Below, one piece after another: positions 54,221 through 62,149 of a stretch of DNA of 64,000 nt. Source of the stretch: Salinispora vitiensis. GTDB lineage: Bacteria > Actinomycetota > Actinomycetes > Mycobacteriales > Micromonosporaceae. The notes beneath the pieces were generated by a model. It saw only the letters and a program-made list of their open reading frames with translations, did not search any database and was not told the DNA's origin. Position numbers and translations under genes: made by a program. Within the stretch, counting starts at the first letter, position 1; the number at the start of each line of letters is the position of its first letter. The stretch is taken from contig NZ_KB900388.1 of the NCBI RefSeq assembly GCF_000378825.1, positions 4,719,901 to 4,783,900 on the forward strand, written 5' to 3'.

Positions 54221-54249
54221 TTGGCCCTGCGGCGGGGGGAGGGTAATGT
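54221..54249 (+). promoter_or_regulatory. Candidate promoter of tRNA-Gln
   Basis: TTGGCC (54221-54226), a 17-base spacer and TAATGT (54244-54249) match the main sigma factor pattern, about 26 bases before the tRNA. Confidence 0.5.
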
Positions 54250-54275
54250 TTGTGCCCGGCGCTGCGAGGCGCCGA

Positions 54276-54347
54276 TGGGGTATGGGGTAATTGGCAGCCC
54301 GACTGATTCTGGTTCAGTTAGTCTAGGTTCGAGTCCTGGTACCCCAG
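54276..54347 (+). tRNA. tRNA-Gln (anticodon CTG)
   Basis: A 72-base cloverleaf: acceptor TGGGGTA pairs with TACCCCA, anticodon stem ACTGA/TCAGT holds the loop TTCTGGT with anticodon CTG, and the T loop reads GTTCGAGTC. No CCA is encoded. Gln-tRNA is presumably made via GatCAB, encoded at 11.4-14.7 kb. Confidence 0.95.
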
Positions 54348-54409
54348 CGCTGTCTCGGCTCGGTTGAGTCGTTACCGCTGGTTTGCAGCGGAGGTTTTCG
54401 CCTCCGGTG

Positions 54410-54443
54410 TAATGCTTCCCACCCAAGCGGGTGGGAAGCATTA
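54410..54443 (+). terminator. Perfect 15-bp hairpin between tRNA-Gln and tRNA-Glu
   Basis: Positions 54410-54424 pair perfectly with 54429-54443 around AAGC. A smaller stem (CGGAGG 54389-54394 with CCTCCG 54401-54406) precedes it. It ends only six bases before the tRNA-Glu gene, so it may stop the tRNA-Gln transcript or guide processing. Confidence 0.7.
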
Positions 54444-54449
54444 GGTTCT

Positions 54450-54522
54450 GGCCCCGTCGTCTAGCGGCCCAGGACGCCGCCCTCTCAAGGCGGTAGCGCC
54501 GGTTCGAATCCGGTCGGGGCTA
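54450..54522 (+). tRNA. tRNA-Glu (anticodon CTC), copy 1
   Basis: A 73-base cloverleaf with acceptor GGCCCCG pairing with CGGGGCT (one G-T), anticodon stem GCCGCC/GGCGGT with the anticodon CTC in loop CTCTCAA, and T loop GTTCGAATC. No CCA encoded. Identical to the copy at 54792-54864. Confidence 0.95.
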
Positions 54523-54536
54523 CAGAAGCGGTGTGA

Positions 54537-54564
54537 GCCCGTCCCGTTGTCGGGGCGGGCTTTT
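54537..54564 (+). terminator. Terminator after tRNA-Glu copy 1
   Basis: Nine-base stem with one G-T pair (54537-54545 with 54552-54560), followed by TTTT. Confidence 0.75.
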
Positions 54565-54791
54565 CCGTTTTCCAACCGGGTTGACTGATTCCCCTCGGAC
54601 CGGGTTCGTCCCAGTGTCCCGGACCGGTCTTCGTCCCGTTCCGGGGTGTGTTGCCCGGCGTGGTGCACCGTCCCATCCGGGGTGGGCCGCCCCCGGGCGT
54701 GGGTTATCCGGCCCCGGGCGTGGGTGGTCCGGCCGGTGCCGGTAGACTATCTCCGTACCGCTCAGTTGAGTGGTCGTTTGGGAAAATTCCT

Positions 54792-54864
54792 GGCCCCGTC
54801 GTCTAGCGGCCCAGGACGCCGCCCTCTCAAGGCGGTAGCGCCGGTTCGAATCCGGTCGGGGCTA
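54792..54864 (+). tRNA. tRNA-Glu (anticodon CTC), copy 2
   Basis: Identical over all 73 bases to the copy at 54450-54522, 342 bases downstream start to start. A TAGACT sequence at 54743-54748 could be its -10 element, but no matching -35 is visible. The 269 bases between the copies contain a terminator and short GC-rich direct repeats and no gene. Confidence 0.95.
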
Positions 54865-54871
54865 CTCATTC

Positions 54872-54911
54872 GCAACAGGCCCGGCTCGCCATCGCGAGCC
54901 GGGCCTGTTGC
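54872..54911. terminator. Perfect 18-bp terminator hairpin after tRNA-Glu copy 2
   Basis: Positions 54872-54889 pair perfectly with 54894-54911 around CATC. It lies between convergent tRNA-Glu and ndgR and can serve both. Confidence 0.85.
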
Positions 54912-54932
54912 TTCGGTTACCAGAGCGGTGGG

Positions 54933-55631
54933 CTACAGGCCGGAGAGCCGCTGGCCGGCTCGGACCACCGCCATCGCGTGGCGTTCGCCGGGACGGCGGC
55001 CGAGCCGTTCGATGGGGCCGCTGACGCTGACGGCGGCGATGACTCGTCCGGTGCGATCCCGGATCGGCGCGGAGACGCTCGCCACCCCCGCCTCCCGCTC
55101 CGCCACGCTCTGCGCCCAGCCGCGGCGCCGGACCTCGGCGAGCGCTCGGCCGGTGAACTTCGAGCGGGGCAGGAGCGGCATGACCGCCTCCGGTGGCTCC
55201 CAGGCCAGCAGGATCTGCGCCGCGGAGCCGGCGGTCATGGGTAGTACCGAGCCGACCGGCACGGTGTCCCGCAGGCCGCTGGCCCGCTCGGCGGCGGCGA
55301 CGCAGACCCGCTCGTCGGCCCGGCGCAGGTAGAGCTGCGCGCTCTCCCCGGTGGCGTCCCGGAGCGCGCTGAGCAGGGGCTCGGCCGCGGTCAGCAGCAC
55401 GTCGGGCGCGGCGTTGGCCAGCTCACCTAGGCGAGGTCCGGGGCGCCACCGTCCCTGGGTGTCGCGTACCAACATTCGGTGGATCTCCAGTGCCTGCGCC
55501 AACCGGTGTGCGGTTGCCCGGGGCAGCTTGGTGCGTTCAACGAGTTCGGCCAGGCTGGCGCCGTCCACGCAGGCGGCCAGGATGACCACCGCCTTGTCGA
55601 GAACGCCAACACCGCTCATACTGTGTCCCAC
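54933..55631 (-). CDS. ndgR: IclR-family regulator NdgR/LtbR
   Basis: A 232-residue regulator with an N-terminal winged helix (SLAELVERTKLPRATAHRLAQALEIHRML) and a C-terminal IclR effector domain (GESAQLYLRRADERVCVAAAE ... SVSAPIRDRTGRVIAAVSVSGP). Orthologues facing leuCD are known as NdgR in Streptomyces and LtbR in Corynebacterium and control leucine and related amino acid genes. Only 37 bp separate it from leuC, so both promoters and the operator must overlap the 5' ends. Start is GTG at 55631; ATG at 55619 is an alternative. Confidence 0.9.
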   Translation of the reverse strand: MGHSMSGVGVLDKAVVILAACVDGASLAELVERTKLPRATAHRLAQALEIHRMLVRDTQGRWRPGPRLGELANAAPDVLLTAAEPLLSALRDATGESAQLYLRRADERVCVAAAERASGLRDTVPVGSVLPMTAGSAAQILLAWEPPEAVMPLLPRSKFTGRALAEVRRRGWAQSVAEREAGVASVSAPIRDRTGRVIAAVSVSGPIERLGRRPGERHAMAVVRAGQRLSGL

Positions 55632-55668
55632 AAACCGAAACCTACCTCCCAGAATTTAGGATGTCCAG

Positions 55669-57114
55669 ATGGTGGGAGTCACTCCTGAGCCGAGGACCCT
55701 GGCCGAGAAGGTCTGGGCCTCGCACGTCGTCCGATCCGCCGAGGGCGAGCCCGACCTGCTCTTCATCGACCTGCACCTGCTCCACGAGGTGACCAGCCCG
55801 CAAGCCTTCGACGGGCTGCGCCTCGCCGGCCGCCGCGTCCGCCGCACCGATCTGACGATCGCGACCGAGGATCACAACACCCCCACCGGGTACGCGGACC
55901 CGTCGTACCAGTCCCGCCGCGGCGACCTGTTGACAATCACCGATCCCACCTCTCGGACGCAGCTCGAGACGCTGCGCCGCAACTGTGCCGAGTTCGGGGT
56001 GCGGCTGCATCCGTTGGGCGACCGGAACCAGGGAATCGTCCACGTCATCGGCCCGCAGTTGGGCCTGACCCAACCCGGGATGACGATCGTCTGCGGTGAC
56101 TCGCACACCGCCACCCACGGGGCCTTCGGTGCGCTGGCCTTCGGAATCGGCACCAGTGAGGTCGAGCACGTGCTCGCCACCCAGACGCTGCCGCAGGCCC
56201 GACCGAAGACGATGGCGGTAAACGTCGTCGGTGACCTCGCGCCGGGTGTTACCGCGAAGGATCTGGTGCTCGCGCTGATCGCCCAGGTCGGTACCGGTGG
56301 TGGCCGTGGCCATGTGGTGGAGTATCGAGGCGAGGCGATCCGGAAGCTGTCCATGGAGGGGCGGATGACCGTCGCCAACATGTCCATCGAGTGGGGTGCC
56401 AAGGCGGGGCTGATCGCCCCGGACGAGACGACGTTCGACTACCTCCGGGGGAGGCCGAACGCCCCCTCCGGCGCCGACTGGGAGGCGGCGGTCGCGCACT
56501 GGCGGACGCTACCCACCGACGCGGGTGCGACGTTCGACTCCGAGGTCACCCTGGACGCGAGCCGGGTCACACCGTTCGTGACCTGGGGCACCAACCCGGG
56601 GCAAGGGGCGCCGTTGGACGCCCGGGTGCCAGACCCGGAGGAGTTCGGCACCGAGCCGGAGCGGGCCGCCGCCCGCCGGGCGTTGGAGTACATGGACCTC
56701 GCCGTGGGCACCCCGCTCCGGGACCTCACCGTTGACGTGGTCTTCGTCGGCTCCTGCACCAATGGCCGCCTCGAGGACCTGCGTGCGACTGCCGACGTGC
56801 TACGCGGGCGCCGGGTGGCCCCGGGCGTGCGGATGCTCGTCGTGCCGGGCTCCGCCGCGGTGCGGGAGAGCGCCGAGGCGGAAGGGCTGGACAAGGTCTT
56901 CGCCGAAGCCGGTGCTGAATGGCGCTTCGCGGGCTGCTCGATGTGTCTGGGGATGAACCCGGACACGCTCCGGCCGGGCCAGCGCGCCGCCTCGACCTCG
57001 AACCGTAACTTCGAGGGCCGCCAGGGCCGGGGCGGACGTACCCACCTGGTCTCCCCGCCGGTCGCCGCGGCCACCGCGGTGGCGGGCCGGCTGGCGGCCC
57101 CCGCCGATCTGTAG
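55669..57114 (+). CDS. leuC: 3-isopropylmalate dehydratase large subunit
   Basis: Aconitase-family subunit of 481 residues; with LeuD it isomerises 2- to 3-isopropylmalate in leucine synthesis and may also act on citramalate made by CimA. 4Fe-4S ligands are in VGSCTNGRLEDLR and GCSMCLGMNPD. Other conserved blocks are TEDHNTPT, VCGDSHTATHGAFGALAFGIGTSEVEHVLATQ and SNRNFEGRQG. An AGGA lies eight bases before the ATG. leuD follows after 15 bp. Confidence 0.96.
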   Translation: MVGVTPEPRTLAEKVWASHVVRSAEGEPDLLFIDLHLLHEVTSPQAFDGLRLAGRRVRRTDLTIATEDHNTPTGYADPSYQSRRGDLLTITDPTSRTQLETLRRNCAEFGVRLHPLGDRNQGIVHVIGPQLGLTQPGMTIVCGDSHTATHGAFGALAFGIGTSEVEHVLATQTLPQARPKTMAVNVVGDLAPGVTAKDLVLALIAQVGTGGGRGHVVEYRGEAIRKLSMEGRMTVANMSIEWGAKAGLIAPDETTFDYLRGRPNAPSGADWEAAVAHWRTLPTDAGATFDSEVTLDASRVTPFVTWGTNPGQGAPLDARVPDPEEFGTEPERAAARRALEYMDLAVGTPLRDLTVDVVFVGSCTNGRLEDLRATADVLRGRRVAPGVRMLVVPGSAAVRESAEAEGLDKVFAEAGAEWRFAGCSMCLGMNPDTLRPGQRAASTSNRNFEGRQGRGGRTHLVSPPVAAATAVAGRLAAPADL

Positions 57115-57129
57115 CAAGGGACACCGCTG

Positions 57130-57717
57130 ATGGAGAAGTTCACCATCCACACCGGCACTGCCGTGCCACTGCGTCATTCGAATGTGGATACCGACCAGAT
57201 CATTCCGGCCGTGCATTTGAAGCGGGTAACGCGAACAGGTTTCGCGGATGCCTTGTTCAGTGCCTGGCGGGAGGATCGGGCGTTCGTCCTCAACAATGAA
57301 TCATATTCTGGTGCCTCGATTCTTGTTGCTGGTCCCGAGTTTGGCACCGGCTCGTCCCGGGAGCATGCCGTCTGGGCCTTGCGGGACTGGGGCTTCCGGG
57401 TCGTGCTGTCCCCGCGCTTCGGCGACATCTTCCGGGGCAACGCGCTCAAGGGCGGGCTGCTGCCGGTCGAGTTGGAATTGGACGTGGTCGAAGAGATCTG
57501 GGATCGCGTCGAGGCCGATCCGCGCACGCCGATCACCGTCGACCTCGCCGCCCGCCGGGTCCAGGTCGCGGATGCGACCTGGGCGTTCCCGCTGGACGAG
57601 TTCAGCCGCTGGCGGCTGATGGAGGGTATGGACGACATTGGACTCACGCTTCGGCACGAACCCCTGATCGGTGCCTTCGAGGCGTCTCGGCGGCCGTTCC
57701 TACCGACCATCACATAG
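57130..57717 (+). CDS. leuD: 3-isopropylmalate dehydratase small subunit
   Basis: Swivelling-domain subunit of 195 residues, partner of LeuC. It shows FTIHTGTAVPLRHSNVDTDQIIPA, the FGTGSSREHAVWAL substrate loop and FRGNALKGGLLPVEL. Codons near the start (about 57170-57330) are visibly more AT-rich than the rest. Last gene of leuCD, followed by a strong terminator. Confidence 0.95.
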   Translation: MEKFTIHTGTAVPLRHSNVDTDQIIPAVHLKRVTRTGFADALFSAWREDRAFVLNNESYSGASILVAGPEFGTGSSREHAVWALRDWGFRVVLSPRFGDIFRGNALKGGLLPVELELDVVEEIWDRVEADPRTPITVDLAARRVQVADATWAFPLDEFSRWRLMEGMDDIGLTLRHEPLIGAFEASRRPFLPTIT

Positions 57718-57744
57718 CCGCCCGCCCCGCCCCGCGAGGGAAAG

Positions 57745-57775
57745 TCGCCCCCACCGGCGTCGCTGGTGGGGGCGA
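57745..57775 (+). terminator. Terminator after leuCD
   Basis: Perfect 11-bp stem (57745-57755 with 57765-57775) with a nine-base loop, 27 bases after the leuD stop. Confidence 0.85.
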
Positions 57776-57812
57776 ATCTGTTGCGACACAAGGGTCTTTT
57801 TCTGTCGAATGT

Positions 57813-57841
57813 TTGTGTAGCGCCAGCACAGGGCATAACGT
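57813..57841 (+). promoter_or_regulatory. Candidate promoter of hupB
   Basis: TTGTGT (57813-57818), a 17-base spacer and TAACGT (57836-57841) fit the main sigma factor pattern. It lies about 50 bases before the GTG start, in an AT-richer segment. Confidence 0.55.
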
Positions 57842-57890
57842 GCGCGCAGAATGGCTCGCGTCGAGTCAGTTGCACAATCGGGAGGAAGTC

Positions 57891-58631
57891 GTGAACAAGG
57901 CCGAGCTAATCGAGACGCTCGCCGTTCGCCTGGGGGACCGGAAGACGGCGACGGCCGCGCTCGACGCGGTCCTCACTGAGGTCCAGGCGGCGGTTACCAA
58001 GGGTGAGAAGGTATCGATCACCGGCTTCGGAGCGTTCGAGAAGCGTGTCCGGGGCGCCCGAACAGCGCGCAATCCACGGACCGGCGAGGCGGTGAAGGTC
58101 AAGAAGACCTCCGTCCCGACGTTCCGCCCGGGTACCGGGTTCAAGGAGATGGTGGCCAGCGGCAAGGCGCCGAAGGCCACAGCGGCGAAGAAGACCACCG
58201 CCGCCAAGGCGGCCGGGGCCAGAACCACTGGCGCCGCGGCCAAGAAGACCACCGCGGCGAAGGCGACGAAGACCACCGCCGCCAAGAAGACGACTGCCGC
58301 GAAGGCCACCGCGGCGAAGAAGACCGCCGCGGCCAAGGCCACTCCGGCGAAGCGCGCCAGCGCGGCCAAGGCCACTCCGGCGAAGAAGACCGCGGCGAAG
58401 AAGACCGCCGCGGTCAAGGCCACTCCGGCGAAGAGGACCGCGGCGAAGCGGACCGCTGCGGCCAAGACCGCTCCGGCGAAGCGCGCCACCGCGACGAGGG
58501 CCACCGTGGCGCGGAAGTCCGCGACGAAGAAGGCGGCGCCCGCCACGAAGTCCACGGCGGCCCGGAAGAGCGCGGCGGCCACGAAGGCCACCGCACGGAA
58601 GGCGCCGGCGAAGCGGGCGACCACGCGCTGA
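57891..58631 (+). CDS. hupB: Histone-like DNA-binding protein HupB with long Lys/Ala-rich tail
   Basis: Nucleoid protein of 246 residues. The first 90 or so are a normal HU domain (NKAELIETLAVRLGDRKTAT, GFGAFEKRVRGARTARNPRTG, TSVPTFRPGTGFKE). The remaining 150 are a tail of Lys, Ala, Thr and Pro repeats (AAKATPAKK, AAKRTAAAK) like eukaryotic histone H1, as in mycobacterial HupB. The tail should wrap or bridge DNA and is open to acetylation or methylation. GGAGGAA lies four bases before the GTG. It has its own promoter and terminator. Confidence 0.95.
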   Translation: MNKAELIETLAVRLGDRKTATAALDAVLTEVQAAVTKGEKVSITGFGAFEKRVRGARTARNPRTGEAVKVKKTSVPTFRPGTGFKEMVASGKAPKATAAKKTTAAKAAGARTTGAAAKKTTAAKATKTTAAKKTTAAKATAAKKTAAAKATPAKRASAAKATPAKKTAAKKTAAVKATPAKRTAAKRTAAAKTAPAKRATATRATVARKSATKKAAPATKSTAARKSAAATKATARKAPAKRATTR

Positions 58632-58639
58632 GCCGGCAC

Positions 58640-58678
58640 CATCGGGGGCGTCCACCAACACGGTGGGCGCCCCCGATG
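58640..58678. terminator. Terminator between hupB and the Nudix gene
   Basis: A 17-bp stem with one G-T pair (58640-58656 with 58662-58678) and loop AACAC. It lies eight bases after the hupB stop and touches the last bases of the convergent Nudix gene region. Confidence 0.85.
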
Positions 58679-58680
58679 CG

Positions 58681-59550
58681 CTACAAGGGGTCGGGAGCGA
58701 GGAGAGTCGCGCCGGCGAAGGCGAGCAGCCAACCGCCGGTGTGCGAGGTGGTGAGGTCCACGCAGCGGCCGGAGAGGCGCTCCAGCGCCCCCGAAATGAC
58801 CGGGCGCTGGCTACACACCACCGCCGACGTAGCGGCGGTGCCGAAGGCGGCTAGGCGGGCGGCAGCGGCCAACGCGCACTCGTCCTGGCTCTGGCCCGCC
58901 CGCGGCTCGTCCAGTTCTTCCGTTACCTCAACGGGCAGGTCGAGCAGGTCCGCCACCGGGCCGAGGGTCTGGACGCAGCACCGGGCCGACGCGGCGAGCA
59001 GGCGTACCGGCGCCACCACGGCCACCAGCGGCGCGAGCCGTCGGGCCTGGGCCCAGCCGGCAACGGAGAGCGGCCGGCCGCTCCGGGACCCCGCCCAACT
59101 GCTCCGCCCAACCGTGTGCGCCGGCCGCACCAGCATGACCGTCGCGGTCACCGGTGGCAGGGCCGCGAACGCGCGGACCACCGCCGCGTCGTGTGGGTAA
59201 CTGACCAGCTGCACCGCTTGGTCCACTGGGAGCCAGTGCACCTCGTCAACCTCGTTGTCGGCCGGAAGGCCACCGGGCGCGACCGCCCGCATCGACCAGT
59301 AGTCGACCACCTTCGGCCGGCCCTGGCTGCGGTAGCGCACGCTCGGCAGCCGGGCCTGCGGCACTGCCGGTACGCCGGTCTCCTCGGCGACCTCCCGGAG
59401 GGCGGCGCGGAGCGGGTGCTCGCCCGGCTCGAGCTTTCCCTTCGGCAGCGACCAGTCGCCGTAGCGGGGGCGGTGCACCAGGCAGACCTCGATACCGCCC
59501 TCGCCCGGCCGCCAGAGGACACCGCCGGCCGACCGGATCCCGCTCACCAT
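58681..59550 (-). CDS. Nudix hydrolase fused to a degenerate histidine-phosphatase domain
   Basis: A 289-residue two-domain protein like mycobacterial MutT1, which removes oxidised nucleotides or diadenosine polyphosphates. The N-terminal Nudix box is complete (Gly38 to Val60: GKLEPGEHPLRAALREVAEETGV). The C-terminal domain has the phosphatase layout, but its start reads MLVRPAHTVGR, with Pro143 where the catalytic His of the RHG motif should be. The phosphatase half is thus probably inactive. It follows ppk by four bases and is likely cotranslated. ATG at 59550 is preferred; a TTG nine codons upstream is inside ppk. Confidence 0.85.
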   Translation of the reverse strand: MVSGIRSAGGVLWRPGEGGIEVCLVHRPRYGDWSLPKGKLEPGEHPLRAALREVAEETGVPAVPQARLPSVRYRSQGRPKVVDYWSMRAVAPGGLPADNEVDEVHWLPVDQAVQLVSYPHDAAVVRAFAALPPVTATVMLVRPAHTVGRSSWAGSRSGRPLSVAGWAQARRLAPLVAVVAPVRLLAASARCCVQTLGPVADLLDLPVEVTEELDEPRAGQSQDECALAAAARLAAFGTAATSAVVCSQRPVISGALERLSGRCVDLTTSHTGGWLLAFAGATLLAPDPL

Positions 59551-59554
59551 CCGG

Positions 59555-61888
59555 TCAGCGTACGGCCGTGCCGGCAACTCGGCGTAGCAGCAACTCCTGC
59601 AGGTGTGCCCGGGGGGCGTCCCCGGTGCCCACGCGCCGGTGCCAGCTGCCCTCCGCGTCCAGCTCGAACGCCTCCACGTCGGGGCTGAACGCGGCGGTCA
59701 GCACGTGATCCAGCTCGGCCCGGGCCACCGGGTCATTGACCCGCACCAGGGCTTCGACCCGCCGGTCCAGGTTGCGGTGCATCAGATCGGCCGAGCCCAT
59801 CCAGAACTCGGCGTCGCCGTCGTTGCCGAACCGGAAGACCCGCGAATGCTCCAGGAACCGGCCGAGGACCGATCGGACCCGGATGTTCTCCGACAGGCCC
59901 GGAACGCCGGGGCGGAGCGTGCACATGCCCCGAATCAGCAGGTCGACGTGGACGCCGGCCTGGGAGGCCCGGTAGAGCGCGTCGGTTATCTCCTCGTCGA
60001 CCAGCGAGTTCACCTTGAACTGGACCAGTCCCGACTGGCCGAGCCGAACGTTGGCGACCTCCCGCTCGATCCGCTCGACCAGGCCGCTACGGATTCCCTG
60101 CGGCGCCACCAGCAGCTGCCGGTACGTCGTCTGCCGGCTGTAGCCGGTCAGCACGTTGAACAGGTCGGTCAGGTCGGCACCGACCTCCGGGTCGGCGGTG
60201 AGTAGACCGAAGTCCTCGTAGAGCCGGGCGGTCTTGGGATGGTAGTTGCCGGTGCCGATATGGCAGTAGCGGCGGATCTGGTTGCCCTCCTGCCGGACCA
60301 CCAGTGCCGTCTTGCAGTGCGTCTTGAGGCCCACCAGGCCGTAGACGACGTGGCAGCCGGCGCGCTCGAGCGTCCGCGCCCAGCCGATGTTGGCGATCTC
60401 GTCGAAGCGGGCCTTCAACTCGACCAGCACCACCACCTGCTTGCCGGCCTCCGCCGCGTCCACCAAGGCGTCCACGATGGGGGAGTCGCCGCTGGTGCGG
60501 TAGAGGGTCTGCTTGATGGCCAGCACGTTCGGATCGGCGGCGGCCTGCTCGACGAAGCGCTGCACGCTGGTGGCGAAGGAGCGGTACGGGTGGTGTACCA
60601 GCACGTCACCGTCGCGCAGGGTGGCGAAGACACTGCGTGGCACCTCGCCCTCGGCGAGCCGTGGGTGGGTGGCCGGCACGAACGGCGGATCCTTCAGGTC
60701 CGGCCGATCCGCCTCGCCGTAGAGCTGCCACAGCGCCGACAGGTCGAGCAGTCCGTTGACCCGCTGGACGTCCTGGATATCCATGTCCAGTTCGCGGACG
60801 AGGAGCTCCAACATGTGCTCGGAGATCGAGGCGGCCACCTCCAGGCGTACCGATGGGCCGAACCGACGCCGGGCGAGTTCCCGTTCGAGGGCCTGCAACA
60901 GGTCCTCGTCCCGGTCCTCGTCAACCTCCACCTCGGCGTTGCGGGTCACCCGGAACAGGTGGCACTCCACCACCTGCATCCCGGAGAAGAGCTGGCCCAG
61001 GTGCACCGAGATCAGATCCTCCACCGGCAGCACCTGGAGGCCGGGCTGGTCGCGGTGGACGCGGACGAACCGGGGCACGTTGTTGGGCACCTTGACCCGC
61101 GCGAACAGCTCCGGTCCGCCGTCCGGGGCGCAGACGGAGACCGCCAGGTTGAGGGAACGCCCGGAGATGTACGGGAACGGGTGAGCCGGGTCAACCGCGA
61201 GCGGGGTGAGTACGGGAAAGATGTGCTCACCGAAGTAGGTGCACAACCGGGTCTGCTCGGCGTCGGTCAGCTCACCCCAGCGGAGGATGTGCAGGCCGGT
61301 GGCGGCCAGCTTCGGCAGGAGGTCGTCGACGAAGCAGGCAGCCTGCCGGGAAACCAGGGTGGCGGTCTTCTCCGCGATCAGCTCGAGTTGGGTGCGCAGC
61401 GGCATCCGGTCGCCACCGCGGACCGGCAGCCCCGCGGAGAGCCGTCGCTTCAGGCCGGCGACCCGCACCATGTAGAACTCGTCGAGGTTGCTGGCGAAGA
61501 TGGCGAGAAACTTCGCCCGTTCCAGCAGCGGGGTGCGCGGGTCCTCGGCGAGCGCGAGGACCCGCGCATTGAAGTCCAGCCAGGAGAGCTCGCGGTTGAG
61601 GAACCGGTCGTCGGGCAGTGGTTGCGCGGCGGGCGGTTCGACGGGCAGCGCCGGCTGGTCCGGCACCGGGTCGAGTACTTCCTCCAGACCGGCTGCGCCG
61701 TCGGCCGGTTCGGCGCCCGTCGGCTCGGCCGGTTCGGCGCTGGTCGGCTCGGCCGGATAGTCGGCGGTATCGGTGCCCCGGGCGGACAGGAAGCGGCCGT
61801 TGGCCCCGCGGGGGCGGGACCCGTTGTGGGATGGAACCGCCGGTTGGCCGGCGGCGGAGTCAGCGGGGTGCTCGCCAGGGGTGCTCAC
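59555..61888 (-). CDS. ppk: Polyphosphate kinase 1
   Basis: Makes polyphosphate from the terminal phosphate of ATP, reversibly. Its 777 residues include a variable Ala/Glu/Pro-rich extension of about 90, then FLNRELSWLDFNARVLALAED, the long helical domain, and the catalytic half with the autophosphorylated histidine in GLKTHCKTALVVRQEG, the second histidine block RRYCHIGTGNYHPKTARLYEDFGL and MHRNLDRRVEALV. GTG start. The Nudix gene follows at once, which suggests a joint role in nucleotide and phosphate housekeeping, as in mycobacteria where ppk and mutT1 also adjoin. Confidence 0.95.
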   Translation of the reverse strand: MSTPGEHPADSAAGQPAVPSHNGSRPRGANGRFLSARGTDTADYPAEPTSAEPAEPTGAEPADGAAGLEEVLDPVPDQPALPVEPPAAQPLPDDRFLNRELSWLDFNARVLALAEDPRTPLLERAKFLAIFASNLDEFYMVRVAGLKRRLSAGLPVRGGDRMPLRTQLELIAEKTATLVSRQAACFVDDLLPKLAATGLHILRWGELTDAEQTRLCTYFGEHIFPVLTPLAVDPAHPFPYISGRSLNLAVSVCAPDGGPELFARVKVPNNVPRFVRVHRDQPGLQVLPVEDLISVHLGQLFSGMQVVECHLFRVTRNAEVEVDEDRDEDLLQALERELARRRFGPSVRLEVAASISEHMLELLVRELDMDIQDVQRVNGLLDLSALWQLYGEADRPDLKDPPFVPATHPRLAEGEVPRSVFATLRDGDVLVHHPYRSFATSVQRFVEQAAADPNVLAIKQTLYRTSGDSPIVDALVDAAEAGKQVVVLVELKARFDEIANIGWARTLERAGCHVVYGLVGLKTHCKTALVVRQEGNQIRRYCHIGTGNYHPKTARLYEDFGLLTADPEVGADLTDLFNVLTGYSRQTTYRQLLVAPQGIRSGLVERIEREVANVRLGQSGLVQFKVNSLVDEEITDALYRASQAGVHVDLLIRGMCTLRPGVPGLSENIRVRSVLGRFLEHSRVFRFGNDGDAEFWMGSADLMHRNLDRRVEALVRVNDPVARAELDHVLTAAFSPDVEAFELDAEGSWHRRVGTGDAPRAHLQELLLRRVAGTAVR

Positions 61889-61941
61889 CCGCCCATCTTG
61901 ACCTGAGCCCGGTTAACGCCAAATGAACTTGGTCGGGTTGC

Positions 61942-62139
61942 TCAGCTCATCGTCGGCAACGTCACGCGAATCACCGTTCCCGCCCCGTCGGTCTCCACCC
62001 GCAGCCGTTGGCCGAGGCGGAGCAGCCGCAGGCCGGAGGCGTCGAAGGCCGGCGCCGGAAACGCCAGCTCGGTGCCGTCGTCGAGGAGGAGCACGCCGCT
62101 GCGGGTCGTCGCGTCATAGGTGGCCACCGTGCCCTGCAT
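61942..62139 (-). CDS. Small cold-shock-domain-like protein
   Basis: A 65-residue protein, MQGTVATYDATTRSGVLLLDD at its start, ending GQRLRVETDGAGTVIRVT. It resembles a short OB fold of the cold-shock type (the GTVATYD...G(V/F) pattern), but the RNA-binding aromatic residues of true cold-shock proteins (for example KGFGFI) are missing. It starts 10 bases after cofC ends and probably shares its transcript. Function unknown. Confidence 0.65.
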   Translation of the reverse strand: MQGTVATYDATTRSGVLLLDDGTELAFPAPAFDASGLRLLRLGQRLRVETDGAGTVIRVTLPTMS

Positions 62140-62149
62140 GACCGGCACG

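Noticed and set aside
54450..54864. tRNA-Glu direct repeat as an att site of an integrated element
   Set aside because: Only about 270 bases separate the copies, with no integrase or cargo, and both tRNAs are complete. Gene duplication is simpler.
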